Shown here: positions 1-8,100 of the stretch, one piece after another | How positions within the stretch are numbered: position 1 is the stretch's first letter | How the letters are laid out: the number at the start of each line of letters is the position of its first letter | Assembly (NCBI RefSeq): GCF_015218165.1 | Contig: NZ_CP048659.1 | Location: forward strand, 2,914,001-2,978,000 | DNA: 64,000 nt | Source: Acinetobacter piscicola | GTDB lineage: Bacteria; Pseudomonadota; Gammaproteobacteria; Pseudomonadales; Moraxellaceae | Reading direction: 5' to 3' | The notes under the pieces: generated by a model | The model's input: only the letters and a program-made list of their open reading frames with translations | What the model was told of the DNA's origin: nothing | Database searches by the model: none | Translations under genes and position numbers: made by a program

Positions 1-228
1 CATTCCATAAGTCACTTTATATGGACACGCTCCAAACTTTTGAATTCTATTCATTTACTCTATTTTATATTTTGTCCATATAGACATGCTTTTATAACGA
101 CAAATTTTTCACGTTTGTCCATATCCTAAAAAATGCGTAAAGTGTTAAAAACGTGTTTTAGTCCGCCTAATTAAAAATAAGCAATCACCAAAAGAGACTT
201 TTTGTATTCATATCGACCTTAAAATTTT
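1..228. promoter_or_regulatory. AT-rich leader with three TGTCCATAT motifs
   Basis: No gene is visible. The nonamer TGTCCATAT occurs at 73-81 and 116-124 on the + strand and in reverse at 19-27. The middle copy lies in TGTC-CATATA-GACA, which has inverted arms. Repetition just upstream of a small DNA-binding-type antitoxin gene suggests an autoregulatory operator. This is inference from spacing and repetition only. Confidence 0.35.
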
Positions 229-519
229 ATGCTCAAAAACAGACGAATGATGACCAACAATGAATCTATAGAAATACATCTAGATGCTGAAACAAAGCAA
301 TTTGCAGAACAAGCTGCGATTGTTCTAGACTACCCTACACTCAGTGATTTTTTCATTTATTTAATTCAAAATCACGCACCACAAATTTTGCATGAACACA
401 CTCATATTCAGTTAAGTCATACTCAGTTCAAGCAATTTATCGAAGCATGTCGCACTCAAAATACCGTTCCTGCCCGATTAAAACAGGCTGCCCAGCTTTT
501 AGATAAACAAAATTTTTAA
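229..519 (+). CDS. DUF1778/TacA-like antitoxin-type protein
   Basis: A 96-residue protein with an N-terminal stretch resembling the ribbon-helix-helix of DUF1778 antitoxins: a beta strand ESIEIHLDAET followed by two helices (KQFAEQAAIVLDYPTLSDFF). TacA-type proteins pair with GNAT acetyltransferase toxins and repress their own operon. No GNAT gene follows; the next gene, 9 bases on, is a second antitoxin-type protein. The start is uncertain: in-frame ATGs at 229, 247 and 250 all lack a strong ribosome site, and 250 gives the shortest family-like N-terminus. Confidence 0.55.
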   Translation: MLKNRRMMTNNESIEIHLDAETKQFAEQAAIVLDYPTLSDFFIYLIQNHAPQILHEHTHIQLSHTQFKQFIEACRTQNTVPARLKQAAQLLDKQNF

Positions 520-528
520 GGAGCAGAA

Positions 529-783
529 ATGAAAGTCATTACATGTGCTGAGCTGCAAGACAATTTAGCAGATATACTCGATTACGTTATAGACGATCAC
601 GCACCTGTACTTATTAATAGAGAAGATAAACAAGCCGTAGTGATAATAAGTCTAGATGATTGTAGTGCCTTTAAAGAAACAGCGTACCTAATCAAAATTC
701 CTGCCAATGCAAAACGGTTAAGCGACTCAATCGTGCAAATTGAAGCAACTGAAACAACGTGTCATAAACTAAGTAAAGAGTGA
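529..783 (+). CDS. Phd/YefM-family antitoxin
   Basis: An 84-residue protein with the Phd/YefM N-terminal fold. It starts MKVITCAELQDNLADILDYV, followed by the typical 'APVLINREDKQAVVIISLDD' strand pair near residues 25-44. It has a good ribosome site (AAGGAG at 519-524) and sits 9 bases after the preceding antitoxin-like gene, so they are probably co-transcribed. The family binds DNA as dimers and neutralises RelE/YoeB or Doc toxins through its C-terminus. No toxin gene is recognisable in the next 350 bases. It may be an orphan that guards against a toxin elsewhere. Confidence 0.75.
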   Translation: MKVITCAELQDNLADILDYVIDDHAPVLINREDKQAVVIISLDDCSAFKETAYLIKIPANAKRLSDSIVQIEATETTCHKLSKE

Positions 784-1059
784 GATTGAGATGCACTAAC
801 GATGGTAGAAATAGCGCCCGACTATACCCAGAAAATTTCAAGCGATAGACTTCAACATAAAGAACGACATTACAACACCGAAAAAAGAACAACCGAATAT
901 ATGTGACACGCATCACACAATGACAATATTTGTCCAGAGCATAAAATTCAACCTGATAAAATTTGTCACTTTTTAACAAAAATATATAGTCGAATAAAAA
1001 GACTTAAATTTTTTATGTGTAAGGTGCTGTTTTTCTGTGTAAATTGTCTATAATAAAAG
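784..1059. other. Intergenic region upstream of the first pilin
   Basis: No convincing gene. A 34-codon open frame at 802-906 is too short and featureless to call. The useful content is regulatory: a perfect CRP/Vfr half-site pair at 902-917, and the sigma-54 promoter just beyond the right end. Confidence 0.5.
902..917. promoter_or_regulatory. Perfect CRP/Vfr-type palindrome
   Basis: The sequence TGTGACACGCATCACA is an exact TGTGA-N6-TCACA palindrome, the consensus for the cAMP receptor protein family. It lies 145 bases upstream of the pilin sigma-54 -24 element. In Pseudomonas the CRP homologue Vfr controls type IV pili, so the Acinetobacter Vfr homologue is the natural candidate. That binding is inference. 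Confidence 0.55.
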
Positions 1060-1077
1060 TTGGCACGTTTAGTGCTA
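1060..1077 (+). promoter_or_regulatory. Sigma-54 (-24/-12) promoter of pilin 1
   Basis: TTGGCACGTTTAGTGCTA has GG at 1062-1063 and GC at 1074-1075, separated by exactly ten bases, matching TGGCAC-N5-(T)TGC(A/T). Pilin genes of Pseudomonas-type pili are driven by RpoN with PilSR. Transcription would begin about 12 bases downstream, leaving a leader of roughly 50 bases before the ATG at 1136. Confidence 0.75.
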
Positions 1078-1135
1078 ATATTAAAATAGCTTACAAAGCT
1101 TATAATTAAATTAACAACATTTGTGGAGAATGTTT

Positions 1136-1570
1136 ATGAACGCTCAAAAAGGCTTTACGCTTATCGAGTTGATGATTGTTGTCGCTATTATTGGTATCTT
1201 GGCTGCAATCGCACTTCCTGCGTACCAAGACTACACTAAACGTGCAAAAATGTCTGAAGTGGTTGCATTCATTGCATCTGCAAAAACGGGCGTTGCAGAA
1301 GGTTATGCAGACTTAAATACTTTGACAGGTATTGATAACGCTAAAGCAGGTTTGGCTGCCGCAACAGATATTACATCTAAGTATGTGGAAAAAATGACTG
1401 TTACTGATGGTGTAATTACAGTTGATGTTCAAGATATTGATGCAGGTTGTGATGCTGCAACAGCTGCTTTAACTTTAACGCCAACCCCTAATACAACTAC
1501 TGGTTCATTGGACTGGGCTGGTACATCTGATGCAACCTGTACTAAATTTGTCCCTGCAAACTTCCGTTAA
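1136..1570 (+). CDS. pilA: Type IV major pilin (PilA), copy 1
   Basis: A 144-residue type IVa prepilin. The start at 1136 is chosen because GGAG lies 7 bases upstream and it gives the short leader MNAQKG, cut by prepilin peptidase before [20 protein letters not shown], with Glu5 of the mature protein conserved. The rest is a globular head with two cysteines (in AGCDAAT and ATCTKF) that would form the C-terminal disulfide loop. It is closely similar to the second pilin at 4008-4442, especially in the ETYADLNTL-type and DITSKYV segments. A sigma-54 promoter precedes it and an intrinsic terminator follows, so it is a monocistronic unit. Confidence 0.95.
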   Translation: MNAQKGFTLIELMIVVAIIGILAAIALPAYQDYTKRAKMSEVVAFIASAKTGVAEGYADLNTLTGIDNAKAGLAAATDITSKYVEKMTVTDGVITVDVQDIDAGCDAATAALTLTPTPNTTTGSLDWAGTSDATCTKFVPANFR

Positions 1571-1590
1571 TCTTAGCGTAATTTGCAATA

Positions 1591-1623
1591 AAAAGGGTGT
1601 GGCTTAGTCCACACTCTTTTTTA
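1591..1623 (+). terminator. Intrinsic terminator after pilA copy 1
   Basis: GTGTGG (1597-1602), loop CTTAGT, CCACAC (1609-1614), then a run of T. An A-run on the other side makes it potentially bidirectional. It isolates the pilin transcript from the gene at 1668. Confidence 0.85.
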
Positions 1624-1667
1624 TTTGTGTGCGTATTGTTGATAAAATCAAAATCAGGAATTAAGCG

Positions 1668-2339
1668 ATGTTGCCAAAGAAACATTCAAAAAATATAAAC
1701 GGATTCAAACGACTACAATTGGAATCTCTGACACATTTAGGCGAAGAAATTGACCATTTAATACAACACATCAGTCATGCTCAAGCGATTGAATCTAATG
1801 AAATCAGCCAACAATATCAGGAGCTTGATGCTGATAATGAATTGAGTGAAGATGAAAAATACGATATACAAGAGGGGCTAATTGACCAAAATGAGCATCT
1901 GAAAGATGTTTTAGATTTGACATATGAACTGGCGATTATTGCCTTATATAAAAAAGTTGAAATTACAACCAAAAAAGCAATTAATATTCTTTACCCTGAC
2001 ATTAATCAAAAAAGTTTATACCGCATTGACTTTTTAAAAAAACAATTAAAAGACAAAGAAATAGATATTGAAACTTTTACAGATTATAAGGCGATGAATG
2101 AGTTAAGACTTATTAATAATTGCATAAAACATAGTGGGTGGGTAGATGATAAACTCGCCGCATACAATGACTGGATTGAAGGAAAGCCGTTGAATTATGT
2201 CGAAACGACAGAAAAATCTGCTGGAGATGTAGACATTAGAAAACTCAATGATATTCAATCTGCTTATAAACGCTTGAATCCTTTGTGTCATAATTATTTA
2301 AGTGATTTAATTTTAGAGTTTAAAAATAAAGTATTATAA
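1668..2339 (+). CDS. HEPN-like hypothetical protein
   Basis: A soluble, mostly helical 223-residue protein without signal peptide or membrane segment. Residues around 142-155 read NELRLINNCIKHSGW, which resembles the (N)xxKH surface helix of HEPN/RiboL-PSP-type domains. Residues 45-75 are highly acidic. HEPN proteins are often RNases or nucleotidyltransferase partners, but no partner gene sits next to it, so function is open. It is placed between the pilin terminator and the membrane sulfatase gene and has no obvious link to pili. Confidence 0.5.
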   Translation: MLPKKHSKNINGFKRLQLESLTHLGEEIDHLIQHISHAQAIESNEISQQYQELDADNELSEDEKYDIQEGLIDQNEHLKDVLDLTYELAIIALYKKVEITTKKAINILYPDINQKSLYRIDFLKKQLKDKEIDIETFTDYKAMNELRLINNCIKHSGWVDDKLAAYNDWIEGKPLNYVETTEKSAGDVDIRKLNDIQSAYKRLNPLCHNYLSDLILEFKNKVL

Positions 2340-2431
2340 TGTAGCAGTATAAATAATATGTCCAAGAATTTTGTTGTGGAGTATGCAAGAAAAATGAGCT
2401 TTATGATTTTTTTTATAATACAAGAAATATC

Positions 2432-3859
2432 ATGGACTTAAAAAATTTCCTAAAACGAGAATTTCCTCTGCCTAAATTAAGTGAATTAGGGCATATTGGT
2501 CTGCTTATTATTTTACCTAATCTTATTTTTCTAACTTTAGCATATTATGCAGCAGTTTCTCGCCCATTATTTAACTTTGATTATCTGCTTGCTTTGTTTT
2601 TTATCGTGCTGCCCTATAGAGCAATTCGTTTGTTTGGCGGATTGCTTTTAGTATTGGCAATGTGTGTCGATTTACTCATGTTCGTGGTGCAAATTTTTCC
2701 ATTTATGGACTTAGCTGCGATTCGTTATCTTGTATCATTTATTCCGCAAGCCCCTACAAATTATTTGGTACTGATGGTGTTTTTTTGCATTTGTATCATA
2801 GTCATGGTTGTAGTGATTACTTATTATTCTACACCTAAACGCTTACCGCCACCTTACCCAAGTATTATTTTAATTATTTTACTACTTATTTCTTATGTTT
2901 TTATGAATTTGGGGATAATGTATTCAAATTTTAAAGCCATCTTGGGTAGAGATAATTACTATATTGCACATAGTCAGAGCTTATTATATAAAGAGATTAT
3001 TCAAGATAATTTTGTCGGTTTAGTCAATGTTCTACCCAAATTTGAGCCTTTAGAGCAACCAGAACAACGTGCCGCAACCTTATTACAACAACCCTATTCG
3101 GATAAAATCTTTTTTATTGTAGCAGAGTCATGGGGAGAATTACGCAACCTACAAGCACAACGAGAGGTATTAAATAAAATTTATGCTCAACAAGGAAATT
3201 TCGATTTTATTCATACAGGTACAATTCGGACATTTGGTGCCACTGTGGCAGGTGAATTAAGAGAATTATGTGGATTAAAATTAGTAGCGAATAGCGGCTT
3301 TGCTTTAGGAAAACTTGAACAAGAACAATATGTAAACTGCTTACCGAATCTATTCAAGGCAAATAACTACCAGACCATCGCTCTACATGGTACAAGTGGT
3401 TTGCTGTATGACAGAGTGGAGTGGTATCCCAAAGCAGGTTTTCAACACACTTTGTTTGGTGAGCATTTTATGCAGTTGCGTCGCTGTGCTGCATTTAAAG
3501 GTGCTTGTGATAGTGCATTGATGAATCAAGTAAGTCAGATTTTTTCAAAATACCAGCAAGATAAACTATTTTTCTATTGGATGACGCTGACATCACATCA
3601 ACCTTATGCAAAACAAGATATTCATAATCAGCGTTTTGACTGTCAAAAGTTTGCCATAAATCCCAAAAGTGATGCTTGCCGTAATGCACAATTACAAACA
3701 CAGTTTTTTGATGACCTTGCCATCATGATTCAAAAACCTGAAATGCAAGGTGTGGAAATTGTCGTTGTGGGTGACCATCAACCGCCAATGTGGGGAGAAG
3801 ATGATATTTCACACATTATTCCATGGAAAGTGAGTTGGTTGCATTTGCGAGTAAAATAG
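2432..3859 (+). CDS. Membrane sulfatase-fold phosphotransferase-like protein
   Basis: A 475-residue protein with about five hydrophobic helices in residues 20-165 (for example HIGLLIILPNLIFLTLAYYA and SIILIILLLISYVFMNLGIM). A periplasmic alkaline-phosphatase/sulfatase-fold domain follows: DKIFFIVAESWGEL near residue 227, GTIRTFGATVAGELRELCG with the nucleophile region, and VVVGDHQPPMWG near 447. This is the layout of LtaS/EptA/OpgB-type enzymes, which move phosphoethanolamine or phosphoglycerol groups to periplasmic acceptors. Standing between two pilin genes, it could modify pilin, as Neisseria PptA does; that is inference. It could also act on lipid or glycan. Confidence 0.65.
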   Translation: MDLKNFLKREFPLPKLSELGHIGLLIILPNLIFLTLAYYAAVSRPLFNFDYLLALFFIVLPYRAIRLFGGLLLVLAMCVDLLMFVVQIFPFMDLAAIRYLVSFIPQAPTNYLVLMVFFCICIIVMVVVITYYSTPKRLPPPYPSIILIILLLISYVFMNLGIMYSNFKAILGRDNYYIAHSQSLLYKEIIQDNFVGLVNVLPKFEPLEQPEQRAATLLQQPYSDKIFFIVAESWGELRNLQAQREVLNKIYAQQGNFDFIHTGTIRTFGATVAGELRELCGLKLVANSGFALGKLEQEQYVNCLPNLFKANNYQTIALHGTSGLLYDRVEWYPKAGFQHTLFGEHFMQLRRCAAFKGACDSALMNQVSQIFSKYQQDKLFFYWMTLTSHQPYAKQDIHNQRFDCQKFAINPKSDACRNAQLQTQFFDDLAIMIQKPEMQGVEIVVVGDHQPPMWGEDDISHIIPWKVSWLHLRVK

Positions 3860-3955
3860 CTTAAATGTAAAATATTTGTCACTTTTCGACGGAAACCGTA
3901 GAGTTTACAATAAAGAATAATAATATTAAGTTATTGAAATAAATTAAAATTTATT

Positions 3956-3973
3956 TTGGCTTGGTTCTTGCTT
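3956..3973 (+). promoter_or_regulatory. Sigma-54 promoter of pilin 2
   Basis: TTGGCTTGGTTCTTGCTTT carries GG at 3958-3959 and GC at 3970-3971 with ten bases between, a good RpoN -24/-12 match. It lies about 35 bases before the chosen ATG of the second pilin, so both pilins appear to be separately RpoN-controlled. Confidence 0.75.
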
Positions 3974-4007
3974 TGTATTTTTATAACTAATGGCTGGGAG
4001 TAAGGCT

Positions 4008-4442
4008 ATGTCACAACAACAAGGATTTACCTTGATAGAACTGATGATTGTGGTAGCAATAATTGGTATTTTGGCTTCTATAGCATTACCACTATACAGT
4101 AACTATGTTAAACGTGCCAAAGTCTCTGAAGTCGTGATGTTTATTGATGTGGCAAAAACAGGCGTGGCAGAAAGCTATGCAGACTTAAATACTTTGATGA
4201 GTATTGATAATGCAAAAGCAGGTTTAGCCGACGCTACCGATATTACATCTAAATATGTGAATGATTTAACTGTAACTAATGGTGTAATCGATGTAACTGT
4301 TAAGGATATTGATACAGCTTGTGATGCCGCAACACCTGCTTTAACTTTAACCCCTACTATTAATACAACAACTGGCTCATTAGAATGGACGGGTTCATCT
4401 GATGCTGATTGTACTAAGTTTGCACCAGCGAATTTCAGATAA
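4008..4442 (+). CDS. Type IV major pilin (PilA), copy 2
   Basis: A 144-residue prepilin. The start at 4008 rather than 3990 is preferred because GGGAG lies 9 bases upstream and it yields the short leader MSQQQG before [20 protein letters not shown]. Most of the head is shared with copy 1 ([33 protein letters not shown]), with scattered substitutions. The two cysteines of the C-terminal loop are kept. The pair probably arose by duplication. Unlike copy 1 it has no terminator directly after it, so the next two genes may be read from the same sigma-54 promoter. Confidence 0.93.
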   Translation: MSQQQGFTLIELMIVVAIIGILASIALPLYSNYVKRAKVSEVVMFIDVAKTGVAESYADLNTLMSIDNAKAGLADATDITSKYVNDLTVTNGVIDVTVKDIDTACDAATPALTLTPTINTTTGSLEWTGSSDADCTKFAPANFR

Positions 4443-4461
4443 TTTATTTAGAGGCTAAATC

Positions 4462-4869
4462 ATGAGTTATATCCCAGTAAAAATGTTCATATCTCAATTT
4501 CAACTCATGAAACAAGATTTGAATATTTTATTAGAAGATTGGACGGTTGAGAATGAGACCGAGCAACAAATAAAAGCGACTGCGACGCATTTGGTTGAAG
4601 AATGTTTGGTTGATGCGTGTGCTATTTCATCACAACTCAAAGCAGTTAATTTTGAAAGCCCACCTAACGAACTGGTTGAAAATGCAAATCATATTATTGA
4701 TACATTAGCACTTTTTAGATTTCGTGAGCACTTGAAACGTCTGATTAAAATTATTCCTGACACAAAATTTAATGGACGTGGAAAACCACCAACTCAACAC
4801 TTTACCGAATTTTTATGTATGGTTGATTCTTTAACAAAGCAGCAAAAATATTTTTATGTATTAAAATGA
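4462..4869 (+). CDS. Small helical protein in the pilin operon
   Basis: 135 residues, soluble, with no signal or membrane segment; it is not recognised as a known family. It begins 19 bases after pilin 2 with GAGG upstream. Its stop (TGA) overlaps the next gene's ATG as ATGA, so it is translationally coupled to the TfpX/TfpZ-like accessory gene. That suggests a pilus-related or co-regulated role, but no domain supports a specific function. Confidence 0.6.
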   Translation: MSYIPVKMFISQFQLMKQDLNILLEDWTVENETEQQIKATATHLVEECLVDACAISSQLKAVNFESPPNELVENANHIIDTLALFRFREHLKRLIKIIPDTKFNGRGKPPTQHFTEFLCMVDSLTKQQKYFYVLK

Positions 4870-5609
4870 TTGTAATGTCTAAACGTCTAAAATTTTTTCT
4901 AAGCCATCTCACTATTTCCTTTGGGATAGCACTTTGTATTGTCGCATTAGTTTTTTTTGTCTGGTATCCATCTCCACTTGCCTCTGCTGTTGGTGTAACC
5001 CATATTTTTTTAATGCTATTGGTCATCGATGTGATTTTAGGACCACTTTTAGGTTTATTGGTTTATAAAGAAGGTAAAAAAACACTAAAATTTGACCTAA
5101 GTGTCATTATTCTCATTCAAATTGTGGCTTTATGTTATGGGGTATTTAGTATCGAACAAGGTCGCCCTGCATGGTTGGTTTATAATGTAGATCGTTTTGA
5201 GTTGGTTAGAAAAAATGAATTAGTTGATACGAATATTCAGCAAGCACAGCCACAATTCCAAAAACCTTCATGGTTTAAACCGCAATATGTTGCCGCTGAA
5301 TTTGCCAAAGACACACAACAACGCAATGATGAAATGTTTGCAGAAGTATTTAGCGGTATTTCAATTGCACAGCGTCCAGAACGCTATGTAGAACTCACTC
5401 AAGCCAAACACCAAATCCAACAACGTGCATTACCACTTGTAGAACTGCAACAGTACAACTCAAAAGCAGACGTTGAAAAAACTTTAGCCAAATATCCAAA
5501 AGCAGATGCGTGGCTACCCTTAAAAGCCAATGCTGTAGATATGGTGGTATTAGTCAATAAAGAATCTTCGAGCATCATCAAAATAGTAGACCTCAGACCG
5601 TGGAAATAA
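4866..5609 (+). CDS. TfpX/TfpZ-type pilin accessory membrane protein
   Basis: 247 residues with three hydrophobic helices in the N-terminal 100 residues (ISFGIALCIVALVFFVWYP, THIFLMLLVIDVILGPLLGLLVY, SVIILIQIVALCYGVFSIEQG), then a soluble periplasmic domain. This arrangement and the 'DVILGPLLGLLVYKEGKKTLKFDL' region match TfpX/TfpZ/TfpY accessory proteins, which are encoded beside a pilin gene and are needed for efficient assembly of that pilin. ATG 4866 overlaps the previous stop (ATGA); an alternative start is 4875-4878. It ends the pilus locus. Confidence 0.85.
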   Translation: MIVMSKRLKFFLSHLTISFGIALCIVALVFFVWYPSPLASAVGVTHIFLMLLVIDVILGPLLGLLVYKEGKKTLKFDLSVIILIQIVALCYGVFSIEQGRPAWLVYNVDRFELVRKNELVDTNIQQAQPQFQKPSWFKPQYVAAEFAKDTQQRNDEMFAEVFSGISIAQRPERYVELTQAKHQIQQRALPLVELQQYNSKADVEKTLAKYPKADAWLPLKANAVDMVVLVNKESSSIIKIVDLRPWK

Positions 5610-5639
5610 GTTTAACGGCATATTTTTTACTCCGTTTAT

Positions 5640-5672
5640 TAAAAAGCCACTAAGTTCATAAACTGAGTGGCT
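5640..5672 (-). terminator. Terminator of the recombinase operon
   Basis: Read on the minus strand, AGCCACT-CAGTT-TATG-AACTTAGTGGCT forms a strong hairpin followed by TTTTT. It lies just after the last gene of the minus-strand recombinase operon and just after the convergent pilin accessory gene, so it may stop both. Confidence 0.8.
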
Positions 5673-5679
5673 ATATCAA

Positions 5680-6039
5680 TCAAATAGTCCGAGTACTTTG
5701 CCTCAACTCAAAATTTTCCAACAATAAAGAATTGCACTTTTCCAGCAGTATTTCATAATCTTCTTTCAGCTGCTCATAATCACTTTTCACCGCTTTGGTC
5801 TTAGTTTTCGCTTGCTCAATTTGCTGGGCAGGCGAAAGAAGATTTTGCCCTGCTGCCTGTGCAGCTTGCTCAATTGCCTCAATTAATGCTGCATGACGGC
5901 TCTTTTTAATCGAGCCTCGTTTACGTCCAGCCTCCATTGCAACCGTATCGTTATTAATGGCAGAGCCTTTCGGTAGAACAATCGGTTTGTTGGCTTTTAA
6001 TCGCTCTAAAGCAGCGTAATAATCATTAAGTACACTCAT
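5680..6039 (-). CDS. Small coiled-coil protein of the recombinase operon (TnpC-like)
   Basis: 119 residues. A basic N-terminal half (EAGRKRGSIKKSRHAALIEAI) is followed by a heptad-rich C-terminal half (SDYEQLKEDYEILLEKCNSLLLENFELRQ) that should form a coiled coil. The position, last behind three large tyrosine recombinases, and the size match TnpC of Tn554-like elements. TnpC is a small accessory factor that affects transposition efficiency or orientation. The gene starts 3 bases after the previous stop, so it is in the same operon. Identity is by context and architecture. Confidence 0.6.
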   Translation of the reverse strand: MSVLNDYYAALERLKANKPIVLPKGSAINNDTVAMEAGRKRGSIKKSRHAALIEAIEQAAQAAGQNLLSPAQQIEQAKTKTKAVKSDYEQLKEDYEILLEKCNSLLLENFELRQSTRTI

Positions 6040-6042
6040 ATT

Positions 6043-8100
6043 TTACACCTCAATATTAATCATTTTAATTTTTTGAATCATTTTGTTTAAAGCCAAAATA
6101 TCACTGTCCATTTGCTCGTATAGCAGACTGTTCTGTACTTGCATATCTCGCTGCCGTTGTAGTCGCTGAACCGCTTTTTGTATTTTTTCAGCACTTGTTG
6201 CATCAAACACAGCATGGGCACAACTCAAACAGCTCGTAATAGCCGTAAAAGAAATTTTTTCGCAAGAATCAGGGTTGGTACATGCGCCAAACAAGCTAGG
6301 CTTATAGGCAATTTCACCCTTTTTCATACGCTTAATGGTTTCATCACGGTTTGGAAATACTGTGAGTAATTGCTCGCGGTCTTTTTGTAGCTGCAAATAG
6401 GTTCCTGCCCCACCAAGTAAACGGCCAGCACTATTAATTACACCCTCTTCAAATTGCGCATAAGAATGTACCAAGCGCTGATATTCCAGTTCTTGAATAA
6501 ACTCTTTTTGACTGTCACTCACTAAAATACTTGGTGCAAATACCGCATTATTACGGTAATACAACGTCATAGACTCTGTTAGATGCTTAAATTGGACTGA
6601 CAAAGCGCCAAGTCCGATCATGCCTGAACGAGCGCCATACACAGCCAGTGAACGCCTGAATTGATGGGTACAAATATTCCAATATTGACCAATTTGACAG
6701 TCTTTTTCTTCACGCCAGTTACGGAAACCATCAAAAGCTTCAAGCTCGGCGATATCACTTTCTGTGATTTTCAACCCCTCTCCAAGCAATACAGAAATAC
6801 GGCTTAAATACTGATTAAAACTAGCATTGGTTCGCGTTGGAGCACCTTCAAAATTAGAGATAAAATCCGTTTCATTTTCGATATTTCGATTGTTTTTATG
6901 CCTATGTTTTTGTGAATATCGTGTTGGAAATAATGGATATTCAGCAGGATTAGAAAAATCGTAATGCGGATTAAATATGGCGTAGATTTCACCAATACTT
7001 TGTGCTGCATGTACGCCAGTTTGAATATCTTCAAACGTGATCCAATACGTCGATTTATTTCCACCACCATGCAACTTGGAGGTATAACCCATAATGACAT
7101 GCACAAGATGCTCATTACTTTGAATAGTTTGATAGCAATCATAAGACAGTTGATTAACTTCATTATCCCGCATACCTGTAAATAGATGAATCCAAAGTTT
7201 GGCCATGCCTTGAATCAACGTCATATAACGAGTGAGATTGGCATGTTTTTGAATCTGATGATTCTCAAAAAGCTGAGTTAACCCCAGCAAATCACGTGCA
7301 TCGTTGAAACTTATCGCTCGTTTAGCACGTCTAAGCTCAACAGGCATCAGGGCAAAATTTACATCTTGCTGAATCCGTTGAAACCATTTCAGCAAAGCAG
7401 GCGCATTTTGATTAAACTCGTTTAATAAATCTGCTAAAGCATTAATTAAGGCAATATAAATACGTGAAGGAATAAGTTTTGTTTGCGGGCCGACTTTACC
7501 TGATCGCAAGCGTATTTGTGCAGCAAGTCTTGCTAAATTCTCAATCGGTTTATATGTACTAAACGCAGGAATGAGCAATGGGTACTGCTGCTGTAATGCA
7601 AAACAATCAGTTAAAAATGCTTTGATGTGATTAGCTCTTTGATAACTGATACCAGCATAAGCCTCATGCACTTTCGCAATATAACCTGCATCACTAAATA
7701 ATTGTGTCAATGTGCAACCATTGCGGTAAGCAATTGCAGCAAACTGTCGCAAGACAAGATGGCGTTGCTCAACACTTTTAATAATCGACTTACCTGATTT
7801 TATATAAAGCAACGCAAAAATGATTTTTTTCATTTCAGCACGTATTTGACAGAAGAGAAAATCATTCTCACGAGCATGTTTCAACCAGCTTTTAAAATTT
7901 AATTTACAGTGACACTTCGGCAGATAGGGTGAAAAGTCCCAAACATCATCGCCAAATTGAGATAATGTTGTGCCATTTGACATACGGGATAAAATAAAGC
8001 TTGTGGGAACAGTCAGCTGATTATTCTCCAAACGATATTCATCTGGTAAAAACTGCTCAGCAACGCCACTGGCATACAAATACGAATTAAATGAACTCAT
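6043..8100 (-). CDS. Tyrosine recombinase, third of the trio
   Basis: A 685-residue integrase-like protein. The start at 8100 is chosen because it overlaps the preceding stop as ATGA behind GGTGG. The catalytic domain shows the first arginine in FTGMRDNEVNQL, the H-x-x-R pair in CTHQFRRSLAVY, and a C-terminal KHLTESMTLYYR holding the candidate nucleophile tyrosine. A cysteine cluster near the C-terminus (CTNPDSC...CLSCAH) looks like a metal-binding knuckle. Large recombinases in threes move Tn554-like and recombinase-in-trio elements by strand exchange without terminal repeats. Confidence 0.8.
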   Translation of the reverse strand: MSSFNSYLYASGVAEQFLPDEYRLENNQLTVPTSFILSRMSNGTTLSQFGDDVWDFSPYLPKCHCKLNFKSWLKHARENDFLFCQIRAEMKKIIFALLYIKSGKSIIKSVEQRHLVLRQFAAIAYRNGCTLTQLFSDAGYIAKVHEAYAGISYQRANHIKAFLTDCFALQQQYPLLIPAFSTYKPIENLARLAAQIRLRSGKVGPQTKLIPSRIYIALINALADLLNEFNQNAPALLKWFQRIQQDVNFALMPVELRRAKRAISFNDARDLLGLTQLFENHQIQKHANLTRYMTLIQGMAKLWIHLFTGMRDNEVNQLSYDCYQTIQSNEHLVHVIMGYTSKLHGGGNKSTYWITFEDIQTGVHAAQSIGEIYAIFNPHYDFSNPAEYPLFPTRYSQKHRHKNNRNIENETDFISNFEGAPTRTNASFNQYLSRISVLLGEGLKITESDIAELEAFDGFRNWREEKDCQIGQYWNICTHQFRRSLAVYGARSGMIGLGALSVQFKHLTESMTLYYRNNAVFAPSILVSDSQKEFIQELEYQRLVHSYAQFEEGVINSAGRLLGGAGTYLQLQKDREQLLTVFPNRDETIKRMKKGEIAYKPSLFGACTNPDSCEKISFTAITSCLSCAHAVFDATSAEKIQKAVQRLQRQRDMQVQNSLLYEQMDSDILALNKMIQKIKMINIEV

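Noticed and set aside
802..906. 34-codon frame after the Phd/YefM gene, considered as a toxin
   Set aside because: Too short, with no toxin fold or conserved residues, and it overlaps the CRP-type site.
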